Below are positions 1-10,580 of a stretch of DNA of 64,000 nucleotides, piece by piece. Location: contig NW_026942506.1 in the NCBI RefSeq assembly GCF_024139115.2, positions 496,001 to 560,000 of the forward strand, given 5' to 3'. Made by a program: the position numbers and the translations under genes. Positions within the stretch are counted from its first letter, which is position 1, and each line of letters begins with the position of its first letter. The notes under the pieces are model-generated. The model was not told the DNA's origin, did not search any database, and saw only the letters and a list, made by a program, of their open reading frames with translations. The stretch comes from Armigeres subalbatus. Lineage: Eukaryota; Arthropoda; Insecta; Diptera; Culicidae.

Positions 1-930
1 AATTCAGGAAATTCATTCGAATTTCCAGGAAATTCATTCGAATTTCCAGGGAAATTCATTCGAATTTCCAGGGAAATTCATTCGAATTTCCAGGAAATTC
101 ATTCCAATTTCCAGGGAAATTCATTCGAATTTCCAGGAAATTCATTCCAATTTCCAGGAAATTCATTCGAATTTCCAGGGAAATTCATTCAATTTCCAGG
201 GAAATTCATCTGAATTCCAGGGAAATTCATTCGAATTTCCAGGGAAATTCATTCGAATTCAGGGAAATTCATTCGAATTTCCAGGAAATTCATCTGAATT
301 TCCAGGAAATTCATTCGAATTTCCAGGGAAATTCATTCGAATTTCCAGGGAAATTCATTCGAATTTCCAGAAATTCATTCGAATTTCCAGGGAAATTCAT
401 TCGAATTTCCAGGAAATTCATTCGAATTTCCAGAAATTCATTCGAATTTCCAGGAAATTCATTCGAATTTCCAGGAAATTCATCTGAATTTCCAGGAAAT
501 TCATTCGAATTTCCAGGGAAATTCATTCGAATTTCCAGGGGAAATTCATTCGAATTTCCAGGGGAAATTCATTCGAATTTCCAGGGGAAATTCATTCGAA
601 TTTCCAGGGGAAATTCATTCGAATTTCCAGGGGAAATTCATTCGATTTTTTTCGAATTCCCAGAGGAAATTCATTCGGATTTCCAGAGGAAATTCATCCG
701 ATTTTTCTGAGAAAGTTCATTCGAACTTCCATGAGAGTTTAATTCGGGCTTTAAAGGGAAATTCTAGGAGAAGTTCATCGAAATTTCAAGCGGAAATTCA
801 TTCGAACCTCTTGTGTAAAATTATTCGAATTTTCAGTGGAAATTCACCTGAATTTCCAGCGAAATTTCATCCGAACCTCCAGAGTAAATTCATTCAAGGG
901 GAAATCATTCGAATTATCAATAAATTGCAT
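1..930. repeat. 22-bp minisatellite (AAATTCATTCGAATTTCC family)
   Basis: Tandem units containing GGAAATTCATTCGAATTTCC repeat from the window edge to about 650 and then decay into diverged copies to about 930. Unit length is 21 to 23 bp because the G run before AAATTC has two, three or four Gs. The last clean units (about 535-640) all carry four Gs, while earlier ones mix two and three. The unit is partly self-complementary (GAAATTC and GAATTTC). The open frame on the minus strand at 311-526 is only this repeat translated. The left end lies outside the window. Confidence 0.95.
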
Positions 931-3900
931 TTCAACCAAATTTCTTCAAAAAGTTTATCGATTAAGGCTTCTTAATTTCAATTTCTTCACTGTCGTAACG
1001 CGTCCCATCGCACATTTTGTATTTGCTTCCGTTTGTCTCCAGCCTCTTATACTTCACTGCTTCAATTCTTTTTGTTTTCCTTCTTCAAATGCAGCGGACA
1101 TTATTCCGCAAACCTAATAGAGACCGAATCGCACGAGAAAAGCCCCATCAAAGACCGAATAGAAATTTTTGGGAACTCGAACGCCTGCTGCTGTTGCTAC
1201 TGCTGCAGCGGATACAGCGCCCGGGGGAGGCTCATGCCACCCGCCGGGGGTGTGGGAAAATCGTTGCAGTTTCGATGTTAAACTAGAAAATAACAACCGG
1301 TCGTTGCGCAAAAAAAAAAAGATCGAAACGAGCAAACAAACCCAGAAGAATCGTTAAAACGGCACTCGAGCTCTCCGCCTCCCATCACTAGCGGCAGTCT
1401 CGGCCCGCCGGTCTCGCAGACTGGGTCTGGTTGTCAAATTTGGATTTTTTATTTGAATTTTTTTCGGGAAGTGTGTCTGTCCGGCTCGCGGCAAGCTCAT
1501 TCGAATTCGATTCGATAGAAATTGCTCAGAACCAATTGGCGTGTTTTGACAAATGTGCTGCTGGCCTCCATCTGGGCCTTTCGCAGGTTTCGCAATTGTC
1601 TTTCCACTGCTGAAGGCCCCGCGGAAGGTGTTGTTGTTTTTTTGCAATCTGGGTCAATTTGAACGCTCATTTATTGGGGAGACCTGTTCCCAGGCGAATG
1701 TGGTGGATGTTTGGAAAAGTCGCGAACCGGTTGAAAATTCAAATCACATAATTTCTATGCGCTTCCTCAATAGGGTGTCGCTCAATAACTCAATAGTGGA
1801 AAAATCGTAACATTTAACTTAACTAAGTTAAACGATTTTATTCAATTTTCAAAAATGTTCAGAAGCTCATACTTTTTGACAAATACTTACAAAAATTATT
1901 TGAATTTTGAAACAAAAATAACGCAAGGGTCTTCCAAATATTATGGCGTCCTAAAGTCTCTGTTTTTGATTAGGTACTCTACCCCGCGCGATGTCCAATG
2001 GAACTGTTTCAGGTGACGGAGCGAGAGATCTCTAAACAATGCGCATTCCTTCTTGCACTCAGCTCAGCCACCACAATGTATCAAAACGATCCAATTGCTC
2101 TGCCACTGCACTGACACCGGACCTGTTGAAGATGGGGGCAGAATTTCACAATTTCGCGTCCAACACGCGCGGTGCGGCAGGCAGGAAAATTCCCACGGCG
2201 ATTCTTTCTCTATGTTACTGCGGTGGTCATCTTCTCACATGACCATCGAATGCCGCCAACTCGCGGTCACCTACCGACGACCAACAACCATGTCGTCATT
2301 CGTCGTCGTCGTCGTCGTCATGAATGATCGAGGAGGTAATTCAATTGCCCCGTGACCTGCGCGGCCTCCCTCCGCGGAGTCTTTTCTTCCGAAAGCGGAG
2401 TAAGGGACTTAGGCTGGTTCATGTGGTACAAGTCGACAGATTGATCACTATCGAGAATCCAGTTTAAACGATTTTGGGTCGGTCCAATGCAACCGAAGTA
2501 CAGACAACGCGGAGGTACGACGAAGGGCCCAAGACTCAATCGTTCCGGCTGGATTCTCCCTTTTATTCGATTCGAATGGTTTGTCTCCCGACTCGAGTGC
2601 CAGCAGGTGGCAAGGTGAGGTGGCTTCAAAAGACGTGTGAAGAACGGCTCTGCACCGAGTTAAACCGAAAAGACTTCCACAGTTCAGACCGGAAGTACGA
2701 TGCTGCTGCCGCCGCTGACACCACGCTAACCATCATCGATGACGACCTCGGCAGATCCGACGTGCACTTACCTCCGCTGCGATGTGTTGATTCTGGCGAG
2801 CGTCTCAATCGAGGGTCATTAGATCTGGTGTGAAGTGTATTTCATTTCGCGGTTGACGGATTGCTCGGCTGGCTTTCTGTCGCGCGATGCGTTGGACTGT
2901 GTGTTAGACTGCACGCAACAATGAGTCGGCAGAGCGAGCGGCGTGCGCAACGGGAAAGAAGGTAATCATGTGTGATTAGAGCGAATGGGACGCAATTTGG
3001 TGAAAACGAGAATGTGGGTGGGAATTTTTTCGGGGGTCCGAACAATGAGTCCCACGGGGTCGAGTAATTCGTTATGTTGGACATTATCCCGTAAATGATA
3101 CTTTTTCGGAAACTGTCTTTAGTGCACCTGAGAGGCCTTTGACGTGCGAATTAAAAAAAAGAACATAATCAAGATTTTAACCCATTTACAATTATAAACG
3201 TCGAATTCTACTTGGGCTCAAGAATAGTCTAACGGCTGTTTTGTTGAAGTGCATTTCAGTTTATTGTGATAAAAACATTGAAGACAGAATAGCTTAAAAT
3301 CACAATTTAATTTTAAATTGCTACGCCCAGAGAGTGTAAAAACAAATGCAAGGCGAGAGTTTTACGAGGCCAGCATTGAATTTGTTTCTAAAATCTTTTA
3401 ATCTTATTTAAAAAAAATGATCAATTTAACTTTTCAGAACTATCACGAGACAAAATACGGAAATACTGGTTGAAAAACATTACTTCATCTTTCTTTTTTT
3501 TAATTTTTGAAATGACTTACATACATAGAAGAAATTTTCAAAAAAAAAAATCGGAAGATTGTTCATTCCGTAGTATAAGGTTCCAATATCCTGATAATAA
3601 CATCTTGGCAGCACTCGTTTTTGCTTTATACATAAATTCGGAAGACAACCAATAGAGCATTGAAAAATTCAAACGAAACTTGCAAATCGGTACTGACGAT
3701 TGAGCAAATTACAATATTTTCTGGTCATAATTTTGGAGTGATTCGCGTTTCAATAATTATGGAGTAGCGTAGCTCAGAAAGCACCACCGAACGCAATCAA
3801 GCCTTTGTTTCTAAAGCCTGTTGTCTTACGCTGAATGTTGTAAAGATGTATAAAAAATCTAACGGTTGGTGCTGCCAGCGATCGTGAACCCTTAAAAGGA

Positions 3901-3960
3901 CGGGACGATACTCACCTAAGCCCCTAAAACGTGACGTCATTTGTGAACGACCCCCTAAGT
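931..3960. other. Mostly unique sequence, no recognisable gene
   Basis: Moderate-GC sequence without tandem structure. Short simple tracts occur: a CTG/TGCTGC run near 1185-1207, an A run at about 1311-1320 and a GTC run near 2298-2320. Open frames of 60 to 120 codons (for example plus 2474-2833) show no domain I recognise and no consistent codon pattern. If the exon at 40824 belongs to a long gene, this is probably intronic or regulatory DNA, which is inference only. Confidence 0.5.
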
Positions 3961-3968
3961 GAGATTTT

Positions 3969-4630
3969 AGGCCGTAGGGCCAATGTAGTAACGGTCTCCA
4001 AAACGTTCATGGCTTCTGTCGAAAATCTTCTCAACAGATCCTTAGATGCCTGTCAAGACACGTGGTACCAAACTTGGTGCATTCCATAACACAAAAGGTG
4101 ATCCAAAATGTACTTGAGATCAGGTCGGTAGATCTGAAATCATGTTTGGTGTATTTATAGGTGTATTTCAAACCAATCTTAGGTCATCCTGCTCGTCTCA
4201 TAGATATCAGATGATTGAATGGAAAATTTAGGCCCCAATGTCCGAAAGTAATAAATTCTACAATTCGCGAATCGTTCTAAAATTCAGATCATAAGGTCGT
4301 TGCAGTAACGGCTTCCAAACAGTTCATATCTTCTGCAAACAATCTTCCCAACAGATCCTTAGATGACTGTCAAGATATCTAATACCCATCTTGCTGCATT
4401 ATATCACACCGGAGGCCGTCAATGATTTGATTTATGTGGAATAAATTGGCATGCAATATGAGGCATGTTATTCTACAATTTGCAAAATGATGTTATTCTA
4501 CAATTTGCAAAACGTTTTGAAGCTTAGGTTGGAAAGCCTATGGAGTAAAGGCATTCAATATGTTTTCGGAATCCTTCATAACTCTTCTCGACAGGCTCGA
4601 TCATCAGATGGCTTTCAAAACAATTCTCTT
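3969..4630. repeat. Diverged direct repeat, about 317-bp spacing
   Basis: The segment starting near 3969 (with GTAACGGTCTCCAAA, then CAACAGATCCTTAGATG and CTGTCAAGA) reappears diverged near 4293 (GTAACGGCTTCCAAA, CAACAGATCCTTAGATG, CTGTCAAGA). Matching points lie 317 bp apart. A third, much weaker copy may begin near 4542. No coding potential is apparent. It looks like an old tandem duplication or part of an unclassified dispersed repeat. Confidence 0.65.
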
Positions 4631-4639
4631 TCGGAACCA

Positions 4640-5390
4640 CTCGTGGTCTGAACTGACTGTGCAAAAGCTGGGCACGAACAATTGTCTTCCAGCTTTACAA
4701 TCGATTTTAAAGTTTGAAAATTAGATTGGAAATTAAATGCATTATAAAGGAAAGCTAAAGGATGTCAAAACGAATTGGAAATCTGAGAAAATATTCAAAC
4801 ATTGAGCAATTGAGACAAACTTAAAATAAAATACTAAATACTAGCAAGGCTAAACTAAAAAATTCGAACATATTGAGGAAATTTTAAGAACAAAACAAAT
4901 TTGAAAAGCGAAGATTGAAACATTAAGTCAAGTGAAGAAATCATTTAAGCATTACTTACTCGATACTTGATGGACTACAACTAATGGCTTCCAGTTGCCC
5001 AGAACGTTTAGCACCCTCATGTTTTCTTCTATGAGGAAAGGAATCATCAACGCGGCCTTCCACGGAGCCTACGGCCTCTTCCGCGTCTCTGCTGAATATT
5101 ATCTTCGTTTGACACTCTTCCGACATATGAACAGCGTGCCAGATTTGGTCATTTGACTGAAAATGTTGTGACCTAAACTGTCATTTGGTGGAATAAAAAT
5201 ATAGAACCAAGAGAAAAATACGACCAAATATTTCGTTTGACAAAGTAGTTTGGTTCGAAAAATCATTTAGCCGATTATTCACTCCTTACTTCTGGAAAGT
5301 CGTTCATAGAATTCCGGGTGGGAAATTCAGACAATTCCGGCTAAAATGCTGTTCAGCCGAAATGGTTGTTTGGCAAAAAGGGGTCATTTA
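4640..5390. other. No gene seen; AT-rich unique sequence
   Basis: AT-rich sequence with no open frame of note, no tandem order and no recognised motif. The final 100 bp grade into diverged copies of the 17-bp repeat that follows. Confidence 0.5.
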
Positions 5391-5394
5391 CCTC

Positions 5395-6330
5395 AAAAAG
5401 TAATTTAATCGAAATGAACATACGGCCGAAAAGGTCGTTTGGACGAATATGTTTTTTGCCGAATAAGTCGTATGGCCGAATGAGTCGTTTGGCCGAATAA
5501 GACGCTTGGCCGAATAAGTCGTTTGGTCGAATAAGTCGTTTGGCCGAATGAATCGTCTGGTCGAATGAGTAGTTTGGTCGAATAAGTCGTTTGGCCGAAG
5601 AAGTCGTTTAGCTGAATAAGTCGTTTGGCTGAATAAGTTGTTTGGCCGAATAAGTCGTTTGGCCGAGTAAGTCGTTTGTCCGAATAAGTCGTTTGTCCGA
5701 ATAAGTCGCTTGTCCGTATAAGTCGCTTGGCCGAATAAGTCACTTGGTCGAATAAGTCACTATGCCGAATAAGTCGTATGGCCGAATGAGTCGTTTGGCC
5801 GAATAAGTCGCTAGGCCGAATAAGTCGTTTGGCCAAATGGGTCGTTTGGCCGAATAAGTCGTTTAGCCGAATAAGTCGTTTGGTCGAATAAGTCGTTTGG
5901 CCCATGAGTCGTTGAATAAGTTGTTTGGCCGAGTAAGTCGTTTGTCCAAATAAGTCGCTTGGCCGAATTAGTCTCTTAGTCGAATAAGTCACTATGCCGA
6001 ATAATTCGTATGGCCGAATGAGTCGTTTGGCCGAATAAGTCGCTTGGCCGAATAAGTCGTTTGGCCGAATAAGTTGTTTAGCTGAATAAGTCGCTTGACT
6101 GAGTAAGTCGTTTGGCCGAATAATTCTTTTGACAGAATAAGTCGTTTGGCCGAATAATTATTTTGGCCGATTTTTTCCGATAAGTCTTTAGGCAGAATAA
6201 GTCGTTTGGTCGAATAAGTCTTTTGGACGAAGAACTAGTTTTGCCGTGTTTGGGCGAATAAGTCGTTTGGTCTGATAAGACATTTAACAGAAAGAGCCGT
6301 TTGGTCATAAATGTCATTTGGTGGGACGGG
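5395..6330. repeat. 17-bp tandem array (GGCCGAATAAGTCGTTT)
   Basis: A clean tandem array with unit GGCCGAATAAGTCGTTT and point variants (CGCTT, CGTAT, TGGTCG). Because 17 is not a multiple of three, the translated minus-strand frames (5405-5992 and 6078-6368) show a 17-residue periodicity over 51 bp. Those frames are artefacts. Diverged relatives of the unit recur near 18.3-19.3, 48.0, 48.7-48.95, 49.5-49.9 and 50.4-50.6 kb. Confidence 0.95.
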
Positions 6331-6724
6331 TTGACATTTTCGGCCATGTTCAGCAACCCGTTAAGCAAATAGCATTATCAGCCAAACGGCCCCCTCTGTC
6401 GAAGGACCATTTCAGCCAAGCAGAAATGTGAAAGAATTTAAGCGGAGTTTCGAATAACTTCGCATTAAAGTGAAAAAATAACGTGAAAATTCCAAATAAT
6501 TTCCTGTAAAACTTCCGCAGAATTTCCATACAAAATTCTGAGTATTTTCAAATAAACACTTGCGAATATTCCAAAGAGTTTCCCGTGCATATTCCGAAGA
6601 GTTTCCCGTGAAAACATTTTGCCGTAAGACTGTTGGAATCATAAAATACGAAAACTTTAAAGAATCTCCAATGGGAATTCCCGTCAATGTATTAAACATA
6701 TCTCGAAAAAAGTCCAGAAAAAAA
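6331..6724. other. Short AT-rich spacer, no gene
   Basis: The sequence contains loosely repeated TTCCAAAGAGTTTCCCGTG-like phrases (about 6565-6615), a diverged minisatellite remnant. The minus-strand frame at 6412-6699 has no recognisable domain. Confidence 0.45.
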
Positions 6725-9130
6725 CTATGAGAAACAACGCAATAAAAAATTTACTTAGCATAAAAATTTAAAAATTTAAAAATTTAAAAATTTAAAATTT
6801 GAAAATTTAAAAATTTAGAAATTTAGAAATTTAAAAATTTAACAGTTAAGAAATTTAAAAAAAATTAAAAAATTTAAAAATTTAAAAATTTAAAAATTTA
6901 AATTTTAAAAATTTGAACGTCTAAAAATTTTAAAAATTTAGAAATTTAAAAATTTAAGAATTTAGAAATTTAAAAATCTTAAGATTTAAAAATTTAAAAA
7001 TTTAAAAATTTAAAAATTTGAAAATTTTATAATTTTAAAAGTTTAAAATTAAAAAAAAATCCAAAGGTTTAAAATTTTAAAAGCTCTAAAATCTTTTTGA
7101 TGTAATAAAATAACAAAACTTTGATATTTTAAAATCTTAAAATTTTGAAATTTTAAATTTTTTTAATTTTAAAATATCAAAATTTTAAAATTTGAAAACA
7201 TCAAAATTTTCAAATTTTGAAATTAAAAGAATGTTAATTTAAAAATTTTAAAATTTAAATATATAAAGGTTTAAAAAATTAAGATCTAAATTTAAAAAAT
7301 TTTAAACTTTAAAATTTCAAAAAAAAATTTTGCCCTAAAATTTAAAAAAATTAAGGGTTAAAAACCTTTATTTAAGGTGCAAAAATATGAAAATTTTAAA
7401 ATTGAAATGAATTTAAACTTTAAGATTTGAAAATTATAAAGGCCGAGTTGCCGAATAATATGCAATTAATTGATAAAAAAATAATTAGGTGATCGGTTCG
7501 GCACTTCATCTCATAGCTCCCACATTCATTCCATCCAAAAGAAAGCAGCAAGAAGGAACCTCAAATTTAAAAATTTTGAAATTTTAATTTTTTTTTCAAT
7601 TTAAAAAAAATAAAAATTAAAAAATTGAAAAAATTTAATGTTGAAAAATTTAAAAATTTGAAAATTTGAAAATTTGAAAATTTTAAAATTTAAGAATTCA
7701 AAAATCTAAAAATTTTTAAATTTTAAAATTTAAAAATTTTAAAATTTTAAAATTTAAAAATTTAAAAATTTGAAAATTTAAGATTTAAAAATTTAAAAAT
7801 TTAAAAATTTAAAAATTTAAAAATTTAAAAATTTAAAAATTTAAAAATTTAAAAATTTAAAAATTAAAAATTTAAAAATTTAAAAATTTAAAAACCTAAA
7901 AATTTTAAAATTTTAAAATTTTAAATTTTTTTAATTTTAAAATTAAAAAAATTAAAAATTTAAAAGTTTAAATGTTAAAAAAATAAAAATCAAAAATTTT
8001 ATTATAAAAATATAAAAATATAAAAATTGAAACTTCAAAAAATGAAAAATAAAAAAAATTAAAAAAATCAAAGAAATGAAAAATTTAAAAATTTAAAAAA
8101 AATTGAAATTATAAAATTTAAAAGTCTGAAAATTTAAAATTTTAAAATTTAAAAACATAAAAATTTGAAACTTTAAATTTTAAAATTAAAAAAAAAATTA
8201 AATTTGTAATTTTATGGATTTGAAAATTTTAAATAGGCCGTTAAAAATATTTAATTAACTTTTTGTTGTTTTAACTTAAAAAATAGATATTAAAATGAAA
8301 AAAAAATTCCTCGGATTTGTTAAAGAATGTTTTGAAAATCCTCAAAATTATTCGAATTTAATTTCACTGCCTCCTCAAAATATTATTTTTTGGTAAAAAA
8401 AATCCGAGGGTGGGGAGACAAAATAGATTTTGAATATTTGTATATGCCAAAATTAAAAATTTAAAAACTTAAAAAATTTAAAAATTTAAAAATTCAAAAA
8501 ATTGAAAATTTGAAAATTTAAAAATTTAAAATTTCAAAAATTTTAAAATTTTTAAATTTAAAAGTTTGAAAATTCAAAAATTTAAAAATTTAAAAATTTA
8601 AAAATTTAGAAATTTTAAAATTTAAAAATTTTAAAACTTCAAAACTTCAAAACTTAAAAATTCAAAAACTCAAAAATTGAAAAATTCAAACATTTTAAGG
8701 TTAAAAAAAATCAAAAATTTAATTTTTTTAAAATATAAAAATTAAAGCTTAAACAATTGAAAAATAAAAAAATTAAAAATAAAAAAAATAGAAACTTGGA
8801 AATTTTAAAAATTTTAAAATTTAAAGAAATTAAAACTTATAAATTTAAATATTTATAAATTTAAAAATCTTAAAATTTTAGGAAATTTGAAAATTTAAAG
8901 ATTTAAAAATTTTAAATTTTAAAAACTTAAAAATTATAAAAATTTTAAAATACAAAAATTTTAAAAATAAAAACATTTAAAATTTGAAAATATTTTTTTT
9001 AAAAATTAAAAATTAAAAATTTAATAATTTTAAAATATAAAAGTTGAGAAATTAAAAAAATTAGAATTTCAAAAATTTATTAATTTGTACTTTAAGATTT
9101 TGAAAATTTTAGAGTTAGAAATTGAATTTC
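6725..9130. repeat. Low-complexity AAAATTTA block
   Basis: About 2.4 kb built almost entirely of AAAATTTAAAAATTT-like phrases with a 7 to 9 bp beat, near perfect at 7780-7870. Two islands break it: about 7440-7560, which has normal complexity, and about 8295-8428, which matches another place in this window. There are no genes. The tract is likely slippage-derived. Confidence 0.95.
8295..8428. repeat. Dispersed repeat copy, inverted partner at 32.7 kb
   Basis: The segment running from the CTCGGATTTGTTAAAGAATG motif to GGGGAGACAAAATAG is matched, in inverted orientation and with roughly one difference in six to ten bases, by about 32690-32810. It sits as an island in the AT-rich block. It has no open frame, so it is probably a fragment of a non-coding transposon. 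Confidence 0.8.
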
Positions 9131-9700
9131 TCTAACCTGTTGCTTGGTTAGACTTTGGCCTTAAAATTAAACTTTTAGAGGATCTATTTTGTACATCTGA
9201 TTTCGGAGTTTCTGGCGCCATTTGTTTCTGTGTAGAACATAATTGCACCAAAAGCAACTGTGTTTTAATTGCAACTTGCGAATCATAAATTAGGATAAGC
9301 GAAATACAAACCGAAGGTAGGTAGTCAATCAGTCTAATTAAATTTAAATATTGTATTATAATCCAAATATAATTGTTGAAAACTTCAAAAATAGAGGCCT
9401 CTTCGTGCGTCTGTATCAACGAAAATTTTCATTTGTCTTTAATTCCTATTTTCTAGAGAATTTTTCATATACTGAGGTGTTTAAAAGTACGAATGTTGAT
9501 GCCCTACGGTATACAAATCCGCCCAGCCCGTTGCTGGCGGCATATTGTGTAAAGTTCTCGATAATAAACAAGGTGGGCTCGCTTGATGGTTAAAAAGCAA
9601 CAGAAATCAAGCATCCGAAAGATATTCAACTTGCAAAAAAAAAAGAGCTAACCGTGGTGGAGGTTGGTACTCGGATTCTGATGGCTTTTCCGCAAACGTG
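9131..9700. other. No gene seen; unique sequence
   Basis: AT-moderate sequence. Open frames on both strands at 9132-9419 and 9351-9593 overlap each other and show no motif. Nothing else can be supported. Confidence 0.45.
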
Positions 9701-9708
9701 ACCTTTAA

Positions 9709-9904
9709 GGTCACTCCTCACGGAATCCAAGTTTCAAAGTGCTCGCGTTTTCGGGGGTACACCACTCGATACGGAGGCAACGCACAACTGTCATTTTTAT
9801 TGATTCAGCTTTGCTGCGTGCGCAGTTGTGCGTTGCTTCCGTATCGAGTGGTGTACCCCCGAAAACGGGAGAGCTTTGAAACTTGGATTCCGTGAGGAGT
9901 GACC
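9709..9904. mobile_element. Palindromic MITE with TTAA target duplication (piggyBac-like)
   Basis: A 196-bp element. The left end GGTCACTCCTCACGG and the right end CCGTGAGGAGTGACC are exact inverted repeats. The pairing continues through about 80 bp per arm with only a few mismatches, leaving a central loop near 9795-9825. TTAA lies directly outside both ends (9705-9708 and 9905-9908), the target duplication typical of the piggyBac superfamily. It has no coding capacity. The high arm identity suggests a recent insertion or recent amplification. Superfamily placement is inferred from the TTAA alone. Confidence 0.88.
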
Positions 9905-9914
9905 TTAAGTGATC

Positions 9915-9995
9915 TTGTTGTGTAGGGATAATCACGCCTTTTGACGCCTCTCTAGAGAGTAGAAGGTTGAGGGTTCGAGTCCCTCCAAGACACGT
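9915..9995 (+). repeat. tRNA-like segment with intact B box
   Basis: GGGTTCGAGTCCC at about 9971-9983 matches a Pol III B box inside a perfect five-base T-arm stem (GAGGG with CCCTC). An approximate acceptor pairing exists between TGTTGTG and CAAGACA. No acceptable anticodon arm can be drawn, so this is more likely a tRNA-derived SINE head or pseudogene than a functional tRNA. The TTAA-flanked MITE lies directly beside it. Confidence 0.35.
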
Positions 9996-10284
9996 GGATT
10001 CTTTTTTGCATATTTCATATAAATGTGTTCATTTCTAAACATGTGCTGTTTTGAATTACATTAACAATATTTGCTATCGCAACTCTAAAGTTTTTTTTTT
10101 ATTGAAGCTTCTTGGAAAGATTTTGAAGAATACCAGAAAAAAAATCCTTTATGTATAGGGAATTTGGAGCTGCTTGCGTCTGATTCAGTGCAGATTCTTT
10201 AATAAGAAAAATCCCAAATCGTGTGTTTTTGGAAGCTATTTCAATCTTATTATTCAATTTAATACATCATAAATAGTGGGCTAC

Positions 10285-10580
10285 ATTGTTGTGCGGTTGG
10301 CGTAAGCACGGTTAGCATGTACTATAGAGTGTGGGTTCGGTTCCCGCCTCGGTGAGGAAAAAACTTTTCGAGATACGAGAAATTCTCCACTGCGTATTGA
10401 TGTATTGATGGCCTCCCAACAAACATTGGAAGTTAATCGAGCGTTTGTTCAATCGAAAATAGTCTTCTTCAGCTTAAACTTTGTTGGGCAGTCCGTTGTA
10501 TCATGCTAGGAGTTAAGTGTTAAGTCTGTACAACCTCTTGTCGAAGACGGTGATTCTGCCTGTCTGCTGTCTGTCTAATA
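10285..10580 (+). mobile_element. tRNA-derived SINE, copy A
   Basis: The tRNA-like head has an A-box-like TTGGCGTAAGCACGG near 10297 and a B box GGTTCGGTTCCC near 10333. The body ends with GTCCGTTGTATCATGCTAGG, then TACAACCTCTTGTCGAAGAC and GGTGATTCTGCCTGTCTG. The same body phrases occur at 28645-28725, so this is a dispersed family. The organisation (Pol III promoter head, unrelated body) matches Aedes SINEs such as Feilai. I cannot fix the family by name, and the 3' end is approximate. Confidence 0.75.

Noticed and set aside
5405..5992. 195-codon minus-strand frame
   Set aside because: 17-bp array read as a 17-residue repeat; no gene features.
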